35,812 nucleotides of DNA from Bacteroidota bacterium (GTDB taxonomy: Bacteria; Bacteroidota; Bacteroidia; Bacteroidales; F082). The DNA lies in NCBI GenBank assembly GCA_024279935.1, contig JAJRQZ010000068.1:1-35812 (forward strand). Reading direction: 5' to 3'. Below, piece by piece: positions 25,734-33,169 of the stretch. Numbering within the stretch: the stretch's first letter is position 1; each line of letters starts with the position of its first letter. The notes below the pieces were generated by a model. It saw nothing but the letters and a program-made list of their open reading frames with translations, ran no database searches and was not told where the DNA came from. The translations under genes and the position numbers were made by a program.

Positions 25734-27223
25734 TGGAAAATATAATAGATTACTTAAAAGCAGAAAGAAGCCAGGAATGGCGCAACGAGATCAGGAAGTC
25801 GATGAAGACCAAGGAACGCACTTCCAAAGTGCGTGCCTCTATGCCCGAGGCCGACCCGGAGGTCAGGAACAAAAGCAATGTGGAAGTAAACACCGGACTC
25901 GACAAGGATATAGCCATTTTAGAAGCACAAAGGTGTATCGACTGTCCTACCCCAACATGTATAGATGGTTGCCCTGTTGGGATTTACATTCCTAAATTCA
26001 TCAAGAAAATAGAAGTTGGCGATTTTCTCGCTGCGGCTTCGGTCTTAAAAGAAACCAACGGACTGCCTGCCGTCTGTGGTCGTGTCTGCCCACAGGAAAA
26101 ACAATGCGAGGCCAGTTGTTTCTATACCCTAAAACTCAACAAGCCACCGGTAGCTATTGGTTACCTTGAGCGTTTTGCCGCTGATTATGAGCGTAATAGC
26201 GGAAAAGCGACAGTTCCTGAAGTTGCTGGGTCAAGTAAGGTAAAAGTTGCTGTAGTCGGCTCGGGACCCGCGGGCTTGGCAGCCTCGGGCGATTTGGCAA
26301 AACTAGGTTACGACGTAACGGTTTTTGAGGCCCTCCATGAGATAGGCGGTGTGCTCAAATATGGAATCCCCGAATTCAGGCTTCCGAACGACATCGTTGA
26401 TTTCGAGATCGAAAACCTCAGGAAAATGGGCGTTAAGTTCCGAAATAATTTCCTGGTTGGCAAAACGGCAAGTTTCGAGGATTTAAAAGCCGACGGCTTT
26501 GAAGCATTCTTCGTGGGCTCGGGAGCCGGTTTGCCTCGCTTTATGAACATCCCGGGCGAAAACTATAACGGCATCTTCTCGTCGAACGAATACCTCACAA
26601 GGGTTAACCTCATGAATGCCGCTAACCCGGAGTTCGACACTCCTGTAATTAGTGGCAAAAACGTTGCTGTTATCGGCGGTGGCAACACTGCCATGGATTC
26701 GGTGAGAACGGCCAAAAGATTGGGCGCAAAGAGGGCAATGATAATTTATCGTCGCTCGGAGGAAGAAATGCCTGCCCGTGTCGAAGAGGTCAAGCATGCC
26801 AAGGAAGAAGGAATCGAGTTTATGAACCTGCACAATCCCCTTGAATACTATGCAGATGAAACAGGAAGGGTGAAGAGCGCGAAAATCCAGAAGATGAAAC
26901 TTGGCGAGCCTGATGCCTCCGGACGCCGGCGACCTATTCCCATTGAGGGTTCCGAATTTGTTGTCGATGTTGACACAGTAGTCGTCAGTGTTGGCGTTTC
27001 CCCCAACCCCATAGTCCCCGCAAGCCTTTCGAAACTGGAGATTACCGACTGGGGAACCATAGTCGTCGATAAGGACACGATGCAATCGTCAACAATGCCC
27101 GAGATATTTGCGGGAGGCGACATCGTGAGAGGCGGTGCCACTGTTATACTTGCAATGGGCGACGGACGCAAAGCCGCTGCCGGAATGCATAAGTATATCC
27201 AGGAGAAAACTAAAGCTAATTAA
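25733..27223 (+). CDS. nfnB: NfnB-type / glutamate synthase small-subunit-like flavoprotein
   Basis: 496 residues. Cys-rich N-terminus (~60-130) with CIDCPTPTCIDGCPVG and CGRVCPQEKQCEASC for two [4Fe-4S] clusters. The FAD site is GSGPAGLAASGDLAKLG (from ~175) and the NADPH site IGGGNTAMDSVRTAKRLGAK (~310), followed by RRSEEEMPAR. The same fold is in GltD, but the immediate coupling to an NfnA-type subunit and the absence of a GOGAT large subunit favour NfnB. A dihydroorotate-dehydrogenase-like gene follows after 29 bases, probably in the same operon. Confidence 0.92.
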   Translation: MENIIDYLKAERSQEWRNEIRKSMKTKERTSKVRASMPEADPEVRNKSNVEVNTGLDKDIAILEAQRCIDCPTPTCIDGCPVGIYIPKFIKKIEVGDFLAAASVLKETNGLPAVCGRVCPQEKQCEASCFYTLKLNKPPVAIGYLERFAADYERNSGKATVPEVAGSSKVKVAVVGSGPAGLAASGDLAKLGYDVTVFEALHEIGGVLKYGIPEFRLPNDIVDFEIENLRKMGVKFRNNFLVGKTASFEDLKADGFEAFFVGSGAGLPRFMNIPGENYNGIFSSNEYLTRVNLMNAANPEFDTPVISGKNVAVIGGGNTAMDSVRTAKRLGAKRAMIIYRRSEEEMPARVEEVKHAKEEGIEFMNLHNPLEYYADETGRVKSAKIQKMKLGEPDASGRRRPIPIEGSEFVVDVDTVVVSVGVSPNPIVPASLSKLEITDWGTIVVDKDTMQSSTMPEIFAGGDIVRGGATVILAMGDGRKAAAGMHKYIQEKTKAN

Positions 27224-27252
27224 AATTATTTCGAACATTAAAAAATAGAACC

Positions 27253-28251
27253 ATGGCGGATCTTACAACAAAATATCTCGGTCTTACCCTTAGAAACCCA
27301 CTAGTTGTGGCAAGTTCGGGGCTTACCGATTCGGTTGATAAAATTGTTGATTTAGAAAAAAACGGCGCAGGTGCCGTAGTTTTAAAATCATTGTTCGAGG
27401 AGCAAATAGCCCTTGAAGCCGATCATAACATTAAACAAGCCGAAAAAAACGACCTTATTTATTCGGATTATTCCGAAACCCTCGACTATATCGACTCCCA
27501 TATCAAGGAAAAAGAGCTGTCGAATTATATCGGCCTGATCAAACAAGCCAAAAGCAAAGTTGACATTCCGGTTATTGCCAGTATCAACGCAATAACAAAT
27601 AGCGAATGGACAGGTTTTGCCAAACAGTTGCAAGATGCCGGCGCCGATGCGCTCGAGCTCAATATCTTTGTAATGCCGTTTAGCTTCGACAGGGAAAGCG
27701 ATGAAAACGAGAGCGTTTATTATTCGGTCCTGCGCAAGGTGAAAGAGGTTGTTGCAATACCGGTCGCAGTTAAGATAAGCCCATATTTCTCCAATCTGGG
27801 CAAAGTTATTTATAGTTTGGAAAACAACGGCGCCGACGCCATTGTGATGTTCAATAAATTTTCCAGCCCCGACATCGACATCGATAAGCAGCAACTTGTA
27901 CATGCAGACGTTTTTAGCAAACCCAACGATATGTATAATTCATTAAGATGGATATCGTTGTCGGCCAAAAGAATTAAAATCGACCTGGCTGCCTCCACAG
28001 GCATTCATGACGGCGAAGCAGTTATCAAACAATTGCTTGCCGGAGCAACGGTAGCTCAAATGGCGTCAACTTTATATAAAAACGGCATAAGCAAATTAAA
28101 TGAAATTTTGAGTTTCATGCACAACTGGATGGATGACAACGGTTATAATTATATAGACCAGTTTCGAGGAAATCTCAGCCAATCGTCATCATCGAAGCCC
28201 GATGCTTTCGAAAGGATTCAGTTCATGAAGTATTTTAGTGAGATAAGATAA
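27253..28251 (+). CDS. Dihydroorotate dehydrogenase-like flavoprotein
   Basis: 332 residues with the TIM-barrel start TKYLGLTLRNPLVVASSGLT and the FMN-phosphate-type loops ASTGIHDG and LAGATVAQMAS near the C-terminus. The loop that carries the catalytic Cys or Ser in true DHODs (ELNISCPN type) here reads ELNIFVMPFSFDRE (~136-149), with no Cys. It is therefore a paralogue and unlikely to be the pyrimidine enzyme. Its position 29 bases after nfnAB suggests it exchanges electrons with that complex. The substrate is unknown. Confidence 0.85.
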   Translation: MADLTTKYLGLTLRNPLVVASSGLTDSVDKIVDLEKNGAGAVVLKSLFEEQIALEADHNIKQAEKNDLIYSDYSETLDYIDSHIKEKELSNYIGLIKQAKSKVDIPVIASINAITNSEWTGFAKQLQDAGADALELNIFVMPFSFDRESDENESVYYSVLRKVKEVVAIPVAVKISPYFSNLGKVIYSLENNGADAIVMFNKFSSPDIDIDKQQLVHADVFSKPNDMYNSLRWISLSAKRIKIDLAASTGIHDGEAVIKQLLAGATVAQMASTLYKNGISKLNEILSFMHNWMDDNGYNYIDQFRGNLSQSSSSKPDAFERIQFMKYFSEIR

Positions 28252-28437
28252 AAGCAAATTGGCACAACCAGCGCGTTGATAGCCGGCTCCGGATTTAACG
28301 ATATCGTGAATGCTATAGGCGTTGAAGGATGGGCTACAGCTTATGCCAAGGATTTAGGCAGGCCCAATGTATATAAAACCGCTAAGCTTAGAGCTGTTTT
28401 TAGGCCGGTTAAACATAAATTAAATGCACATACCTGA
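28252..28437 (+). pseudogene. 61-codon open frame continuing in phase after the DHOD-like stop
   Basis: Directly after the TAA at 28249-28251 the same frame stays open for 61 codons to TGA 28435-28437. The text looks coding-like (SGFNDIVNAIGVEGWATAY, then AKDLGRPNVYKTAKLR), but it has no good start codon and no ribosome site. It may be the stump of a lost gene or a chance frame. No family is recognised. Confidence 0.35.
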
Positions 28438-28529
28438 TTGGCGCTTTTCCTGATTGATGAAATCAATCTTTTAATAAATTAATAACAATTTTGATGAAAT
28501 GCCGGGGTTATTTTAGCGTTTAAAACTAT

Positions 28530-29342
28530 ATGCTATTAACAATATTGTTAAATATCTTGTTTCCAGTGGTGCAGTTCCCGGCTTTTACGGAGAAAAAATC
28601 GACGGTGCTCCCGGCAGGGGCAAACATTGTTTTTCATTGGGAGGACGATTTCAGCAACGATGAGAAAAAGAAGCTTATAACATGGTTGAACACAACAAGC
28701 AATGCCGCATTTAAATTGCTGGGGAACTATCCTTTCGAATTGCACTTTCATTTGTACCGTGCATCCAGCGCAAACGAACCGGTACCGTGGGCCAACACCA
28801 TACGTGCAGGTAAACAAGGAGTTGACTTCTATGTTAACCCTGATTTTGCATTGGGTGATTTTCTTAAAGACTGGACTGCGCCACACGAGATTAGTCATTT
28901 GGCAATACCGGCCGTGGGGAGCGACAACGCATGGTTTTCAGAAGGCTTCGCCAGTTTCTTGCAAGGCGAAATCCTTGTTGGGATGAGTGAGTTCCCCCAA
29001 GAGGAAATCGATGCAAGATATCAAGCGAAGAGAGATATGGCGGAACCGTTTTTCGACAGTAAAAAACCTTTCGCGAAAATCGCCTCCCGCTTAAAGCGCG
29101 ATCATGATTATGCGGCGCTTTATTGGGGAGGGGCGGGCTTTTTTGCAAAACTTGATGAACACCTGATTAAGACCAAGGGCATCAAGTTTGCGGAAATGCT
29201 AAAGTCTTATCAAAATTGTTGTCGCCTCAGCGATCAGGATTTGGATGATGTTGTTTCTTCTTTCGATAAAATATCAGGTGATGCATTCTCAACGGAATTG
29301 CTTTATAAGTATCGCAATGAGAAAGCAAAAGATGTTTTCTGA
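28530..29342 (+). CDS. Gluzincin-type zinc metallopeptidase-like protein, probably exported
   Basis: 270 residues. A short hydrophobic N-terminus (MLLTILLNILFPVV) can act as signal peptide or anchor. The zinc motif HEISH is at 119-123, and Glu138 in WFSEGFASFL is the third ligand, so the pattern is HExxH-(14)-E as in peptidase MA/M1-like gluzincins. The general base is Glu120. Length fits a compact catalytic domain without the M1 accessory domains. The peptide substrate is unknown. It lies 279 bases after the DHOD-like gene and has no visible partner. Confidence 0.82.
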   Translation: MLLTILLNILFPVVQFPAFTEKKSTVLPAGANIVFHWEDDFSNDEKKKLITWLNTTSNAAFKLLGNYPFELHFHLYRASSANEPVPWANTIRAGKQGVDFYVNPDFALGDFLKDWTAPHEISHLAIPAVGSDNAWFSEGFASFLQGEILVGMSEFPQEEIDARYQAKRDMAEPFFDSKKPFAKIASRLKRDHDYAALYWGGAGFFAKLDEHLIKTKGIKFAEMLKSYQNCCRLSDQDLDDVVSSFDKISGDAFSTELLYKYRNEKAKDVF

Positions 29343-29435
29343 GCACAATGTGCTTAACGGATGAATTATTCTGCCCAATCAACGATGCTGCACTTAATGT
29401 TAAGATAGTTTTCTTCATCCTTGATCTTCTTTTGT

Positions 29436-29674
29436 GTAGGGTCTGCTGAAAAACGCCTAACAACGTGAGATATGTATTGTTACACGATTTTTATTAATTA
29501 CGAATACGAGCTTTTTTCAAGGACTTATTAAAAAAGCCGGCATTTTTTCTAAAAATCTTGTTTGCTAGCCCGTAGTACATCATCTACTTCATTGCGGCGG
29601 CTCGCAGTATTATTATACATCTTCACCTTGCGGCTTCGTATATGATGCAAACAGACTTTTTCAGCAGACCCTAC
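29436..29674. mobile_element. 239-bp MITE-like element with 18-bp perfect terminal inverted repeats
   Basis: GTAGGGTCTGCTGAAAAA (29436-29453) is repeated exactly in inverse orientation at 29657-29674. The core repeat is probably GGGTCTGCTGAAAAA flanked by TA on both sides, compatible with a TA target duplication. The interior holds no transposase, only short A/T-rich tracts, so it is non-autonomous or an insertion-sequence relic. The right end truncates a minus-strand DUF3667 gene stump. Confidence 0.75.
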
Positions 29675-29813
29675 TTAAGAAATTATTGAAAGTCCCCTTA
29701 AAAGTCATCCTGCCTGTGCTGGTGGGTTGTCCGCAATGTCCACAATAGTGTTCGTGAATTGAGGAGCCGCAATTCAAACAATACTCCTTCTTATCCAATA
29801 ATTGCTCTGACAT
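29661..29813 (-). pseudogene. DUF3667 N-terminal stump (zinc ribbon) cut by the inverted-repeat element
   Basis: 50 residues from ATG 29813, too short for routine gene calling. The zinc ribbon has Cys12, Cys15, Cys24 and Cys27 in YCLNCGSSIHEHYCGHCGQ, followed by RMTFKGTFNNFLS, the exact start of DUF3667 proteins, which normally continue into several membrane helices. The frame then runs into the terminal repeat of the 29436-29674 element, whose TGA ends it. The remainder of the gene was not found on the far side, so an insertion plus deletion is likely. Confidence 0.75.
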
Positions 29814-30025
29814 TATGTTTTCTAGAAATTCAAAAAACTTACTGCGGGCAAGAACCTTGTGGCAATTTGAAGAGGTTTACGGCTTCTTTTCCCGTAATTC
29901 GTCAACGACCTTTAGAGTGGCCCTTCCCCAACCAAAGCCCAGCCTCATCTCTTGTCTTAAAAAAAATACTGCATTCCGGCTTTGACATCCAGTTCGATAA
30001 CTTCTGACAAAACACGCCGATACCG
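29814..30025. other. 212-bp spacer without a supported gene
   Basis: Frames on both strands are open for short lengths only and match no family. Codon content is disturbed, with several stops on the minus strand. This may be decayed sequence upstream of the DUF3667 stump. Confidence 0.5.
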
Positions 30026-31324
30026 TTATTGGCATTGACCGAAAAGTCCCGATAGTTTTTCGTGGACTTCTTTGGTGTCAGGGTCAAGGTCGAAAACCAG
30101 ATCCGGTTTAAGGTAAAAAACCTTGTTCGCAGCCTTGAACCTTTCTTCGCCCCCGCCAGTGATGTTCACCATTATTATTGCATTTTTCTCCACCAGGCCT
30201 ACGTTTGCTGCTTTTATCAAACTCGCCGTGGCAACGCCTGCGGCGGGGTGGATATCGATTCCTTCAGTTTCCTCGAATAGTTTGGCAGCATCAGCAGCCT
30301 CTTTGTTGTTTGCCAGAAGGACGTCGCCCTTGGAATCTGTTAAGGCATCGTATAATCCTCCTGCCGGGGGATAAGGAGGCTTTCGGTTCGAAAGCACCTT
30401 GGCATCCATTTCCTCAACTTGTGTGCGGGCTGTGTCGTCATGGAATATCAGCATTTGTCGGGAGCCTTCTTTCCAGGCATCATAAATAGGGTGGAAAGGT
30501 TGGTTTTGCGATACCATAAGTTTCATTTTGCGCTTCCCGAACCTTCCGTCTTCAATTAAGCGCAGGTTTGCTTCCCAGGCGGCAACTGCCCCTGTCCCAC
30601 TACCTACCGCCTGAAAATAATACTCGGGAATTTCGCCGATAAATGTTGTTGCAGAAAGCATTGTCGTGGCCATCCCGTCGCGGCGGGCTACGTTTTTCGC
30701 CCCGCCTTCGGGCACGTACATATCCATCTCAACAGCAAGGTTGCTCAGGTGTATGGCATCGAAATAATCGCCGCCGCTCCTGCTTACGATAAGTTTTACA
30801 TAGTCGTTTATTGGTTTGTCGAACCAAAGCGCGTTTAGGTTATCTTCCGGGACACAGAGCAAAAGCGGAATATTGTTGTCGGAACAAACCCTTGCAAAAG
30901 CCCTTGCCGTATTTCCCGCCGAGGCTACAACCAAGACTTTTCCGTCGTGGTCGTCCTTTCTGCCGCAAACCGAATATGCCTCTGTTTCCTTAAAAGAACA
31001 GGTTGGCATCTCTATTCCCCTTTCCGGCCAATATCCACTAAAAGTGATATATAAATTACTCAAGCCCAGTTTGTTGGCAAGCCCTTCGCTTTTGTATGTA
31101 ATAGGTGCGAACGAACCTTTCAATGACTTCTGGACAGGAAGCCAGTCTGAATAACGATAAAGCCCATGATCGGAGGTCTTAACATTTATTTGCTTGTTCT
31201 CGTAAACTGCCCTTATCAACCCCGGCTTGTCATCGTAGGGCGAGTCGAGCAGCCAGCCCGTATCATCAAATATATTGCCGGTGGCCACCGACATAAGTTT
31301 GTATTTTGTAGGATTTATCGTCAT
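30026..31324 (-). CDS. Threonine-synthase-like PLP enzyme, probable cysteate synthase
   Basis: 432 residues. The PLP Schiff-base Lys is Lys112 in CSFKETEA; the cofactor loop is SAGNTA (135-140), and VNITGGGEERFK near the C-terminus is the phosphate-binding glycine loop region. FSGYWPERG (95-103) and the YKSEG/SDWLPV segments resemble cysteate synthases rather than housekeeping threonine synthase (SFKDRG). Cysteate synthase makes L-cysteate from O-phosphoserine and sulfite. It feeds coenzyme M in Methanosarcina and sulfonolipid (capnine) synthesis in Bacteroidota. No cysteate acyltransferase is in the window, so the pathway link is inference. It is a single-gene unit with a clear promoter box. 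Confidence 0.75.
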   Translation of the reverse strand: MTINPTKYKLMSVATGNIFDDTGWLLDSPYDDKPGLIRAVYENKQINVKTSDHGLYRYSDWLPVQKSLKGSFAPITYKSEGLANKLGLSNLYITFSGYWPERGIEMPTCSFKETEAYSVCGRKDDHDGKVLVVASAGNTARAFARVCSDNNIPLLLCVPEDNLNALWFDKPINDYVKLIVSRSGGDYFDAIHLSNLAVEMDMYVPEGGAKNVARRDGMATTMLSATTFIGEIPEYYFQAVGSGTGAVAAWEANLRLIEDGRFGKRKMKLMVSQNQPFHPIYDAWKEGSRQMLIFHDDTARTQVEEMDAKVLSNRKPPYPPAGGLYDALTDSKGDVLLANNKEAADAAKLFEETEGIDIHPAAGVATASLIKAANVGLVEKNAIIMVNITGGGEERFKAANKVFYLKPDLVFDLDPDTKEVHEKLSGLFGQCQ

Positions 31325-31360
31325 ACCGATAATTTAATATTTTAATTTGTATTGACCTTG

Positions 31361-31368
31361 CAAAAGTA
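31361..31368 (-). promoter_or_regulatory. Bacteroidota -7 box (TACTTTTG) for the cysteate-synthase-like gene
   Basis: An exact TAnnTTTG match on the minus strand, 37 bases before the start codon. Confidence 0.6.
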
Positions 31369-31841
31369 AAAAAAGCGTTAAGACTTTTGGTTTCGGGCAG
31401 GATTAATAAAAATAATACCGATTATTTTGCGACCACCATGATGTGCGGCCCTTATTATTTTCAGGATAAAATACAGGGAATGGAATTATATTCCCCCATG
31501 GGCTGTTTTTCCCGTTGTCCATATTAGACTATTCCGTTTTTTTGTGTTTAACAGAAATTTCATATCGAAATCCCCATCTCCCATTTTTGCAATAGCCGAA
31601 CTGCTAACACATCTCTAACATCTCCAGCTTGACCCTTGCTGTCTGCCACAATTTCTAGTTGCAAAACATCTTCAACATTTAAACAGTTTGTCAGTCGCGG
31701 CTCGATATCTATAAGAAAGTTGATTGCCGCATTCGAGGCTGAACGATACAACCCTTGTTCTTCCTCAGAAAAACTATTGTAAAAAGATTTAGCAGTTTTA
31801 TAGGGGTCGCTTTCAATTATAACGACATTGTTTCGAGATGT

Positions 31842-31849
31842 GTTTAATT
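31842..31849. repeat. 8-bp target-site duplication, left copy
   Basis: GTTTAATT directly abuts the left end of the 177-bp element and is repeated exactly at its right end. Confidence 0.8.
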
Positions 31850-32026
31850 GTTACTGCTCAGCAGGTTTATCAAGTTGATTATCAATAGCCCCATGCTTCA
31901 GCGTGGGGCTATATATTTGATATCTCAGTAGTTTTGGCGGAAATTTTGTGTTTTTCAAACAAAAATTGTGACAAAACGGATAGGTAACCAATGAGTTAAC
32001 ATTTTTCTCTACTGCTGAGTAGTAAC
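31850..32026. mobile_element. 177-bp MITE inserted in the HaeIII-like endonuclease gene
   Basis: The ends GTTACTGCTCAGCAG (31850-31864) and CTGCTGAGTAGTAAC (32012-32026) are 15-bp terminal inverted repeats with one mismatch, flanked by perfect 8-bp direct repeats GTTTAATT. There is no coding capacity. An internal 12-bp hairpin (31885-31896 with 31901-31912, loop TTCA, one G-T pair) lies near the left end. The family is not assigned; an 8-bp duplication is known for several DDE families. Confidence 0.88.
31885..31912. repeat. 12-bp hairpin inside the 177-bp MITE
   Basis: ATAGCCCCATGC pairs with GCGTGGGGCTAT (one G-T pair) around the loop TTCA. No U-run follows on either side, so a terminator role is unlikely. 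It may be a structural part of the element. Confidence 0.6.
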
Positions 32027-32034
32027 GTTTAATT
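32027..32034. repeat. 8-bp target-site duplication, right copy
   Basis: GTTTAATT abuts the right end of the 177-bp element and is identical to the copy at 31842-31849. Confidence 0.8.
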
Positions 32035-32082
32035 TCTTATAAAATTCTGCAAGCAAAGCATATTCAAATGCTTTTCCGGTTT

Positions 32083-32925
32083 TTATCTGGCTTGGCATAT
32101 TTTTGGAGTTATTTTTAAAAAACCACCTCGACATCTTTTTTGCTCAATAAATTTCATTTTTGGAGCCTGAGCATGAAGCGGTGCGTGTCTTGCCCCGGCT
32201 TGTATTGTGTTAGGTGCCTCATCACAGCTTCTTATTCTGTTTCGAGACATAAACATGCTGGAAAACCCACCGTCCATATATTCGTGATTTGGGATATTGC
32301 ATAAAGCATTATTTGCTCCTTTGCCGTTGCTTGCAACTAAAACGTTGTCGGTCAGGTCGCTTATTGCTTCACTTAATGGAATTACCTTTTTAAAGCCTTC
32401 AGGAAATTTAAAACTAACTTTTAGATCGTTACGAAAACCAATAAAAAACACTCTTTTCCTGTCCTGCGGAACTTTAAAGTTTTTTGCGTTTAACATTTTA
32501 AAATGCAAGTCATAGCCAATTCCAGCATTTTTGAAGTGACTTTTAATGTTGTTAAGGGTTTCTTTATGCCTTACTAAAAGCATGCCTGAAACGTTTTCTG
32601 CCAGAAAAAAATATGGTTGTTTGGCTTCAAGTAAACGAATAAATTCAAAGAATAATTGCCCGCGATTATCTTCAATGCCTCGAAGTGAGCCAGCTACGCT
32701 CCAGCTCTGACAAGAAGGGCCGCCAATTATTCCATCACACTCAGGAACTTTTTCATTTTTAACTTGTGAGGTGCTTCTCTTATCTAAAAATGTATTTGGA
32801 TGATTTATCTCAAATGTTTTCCAAATATCCTTGTCGTACTCATTTGCCCAAGTTATATTGAAGCCAGCCTTGGAAAAACCTAGGTCTAAGCCGCCTGCAC
32901 CTGAAAATAGTGATACAATTTGCAT
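32083..32925 (-). CDS. M.HaeIII-like DNA cytosine-5 methyltransferase, C-terminally truncated
   Basis: 280 residues from the Met that opens MQIVSLFSGAGGLDLGF (motif I); an in-frame ATG at 32955 is an alternative. Motif IV is GGPSCQSWS with the catalytic Cys kept but Ser in place of the usual second Pro. Motif VI ENV and motif VIII QDRKRVFFIGFR are present. The recognition region IPNHEYMDGGFSSMFMSRNR closely resembles M.HaeIII, which methylates GGCC. After HAQAPKM the protein diverges and stops: motif IX (RRLTxRExARxQ) and motif X (GNxVP) are missing, and length is ~280 against ~330 for M.HaeIII. It is probably inactive. The endonuclease relic overlaps its 3' end in the same orientation. Confidence 0.88.
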   Translation of the reverse strand: MQIVSLFSGAGGLDLGFSKAGFNITWANEYDKDIWKTFEINHPNTFLDKRSTSQVKNEKVPECDGIIGGPSCQSWSVAGSLRGIEDNRGQLFFEFIRLLEAKQPYFFLAENVSGMLLVRHKETLNNIKSHFKNAGIGYDLHFKMLNAKNFKVPQDRKRVFFIGFRNDLKVSFKFPEGFKKVIPLSEAISDLTDNVLVASNGKGANNALCNIPNHEYMDGGFSSMFMSRNRIRSCDEAPNTIQAGARHAPLHAQAPKMKFIEQKRCRGGFLKITPKICQAR

Positions 32926-33141
32926 AAATTTTTTAGCAAACTTCTCACTGAACAATTCATCTTTAAGAATTTTTAAGTCAAGCTGAAAAATATATGCGAG
33001 TTTCTGCTAGCGTTTTTCATCAAATTCACGTTTTCTGTTTTCAATTTTACTTAGATTCGCATATTTATTTATCTGAAACTTAGACTGTTTATAAATTAAC
33101 AAATAATATGATTATTATCTGGATAAACATGATATTTGTTA

Positions 33142-33149
33142 TAATTTTG
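33142..33149 (+). promoter_or_regulatory. Bacteroidota -7 box (TAATTTTG) for the malic enzyme gene
   Basis: An exact TAnnTTTG match, 20 bases before the start codon. Confidence 0.65.
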
Positions 33150-33169
33150 CGATATAAAAATTTAAAGAA

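Larger units (their letters stand above)
31560..32098 (-). pseudogene. HaeIII-like type II restriction endonuclease, MITE-interrupted and 3'-truncated
   Basis: Reading starts at ATG 32098-32096, ten bases inside the methylase stop region. The first 24 residues (MPSQIKTGKAFEYALLAEFY...) run to 32027 and then enter a 177-bp element that brings a stop. If the element and one 8-bp duplication are removed, the frame continues exactly from 31841 through VVIIESDPYKTAKS and LEIVADSKGQAGDVRDVLAV to KWEMGISI and stops at 31560, 117 residues in all. The QAGDVRDVL..WE.GIS block resembles the HaeIII endonuclease family, whose remaining C-terminal half, including the stretch after GIS, is absent. The gene is therefore broken twice. 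The matching methylase fragment overlaps upstream. HaeIII specificity (GGCC) is inferred from family likeness. Confidence 0.78.

Noticed and set aside
29227-29418. Minus-strand frame starting like a signal peptide (MKKTILTLSAASLIG)
   Set aside because: After ~20 residues it runs antisense into the metallopeptidase gene with implausible sequence, and a competing frame on the same strand (ENYLNIKCSIVDWAE then stop) is equally open; neither can be supported.
29759-30087. Overlapping small frames on both strands between the DUF3667 stump and the cysteate-synthase-like gene
   Set aside because: They overlap the DUF3667 stump or the 3' end of the next gene and show no recognisable family.
30026-31324. 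Annotation as housekeeping threonine synthase (thrC)
   Set aside because: The PLP-lysine motif is SFKETEA rather than SFKDRG, and FSGYWPERG matches cysteate-synthase-type proteins; kept only as an alternative.
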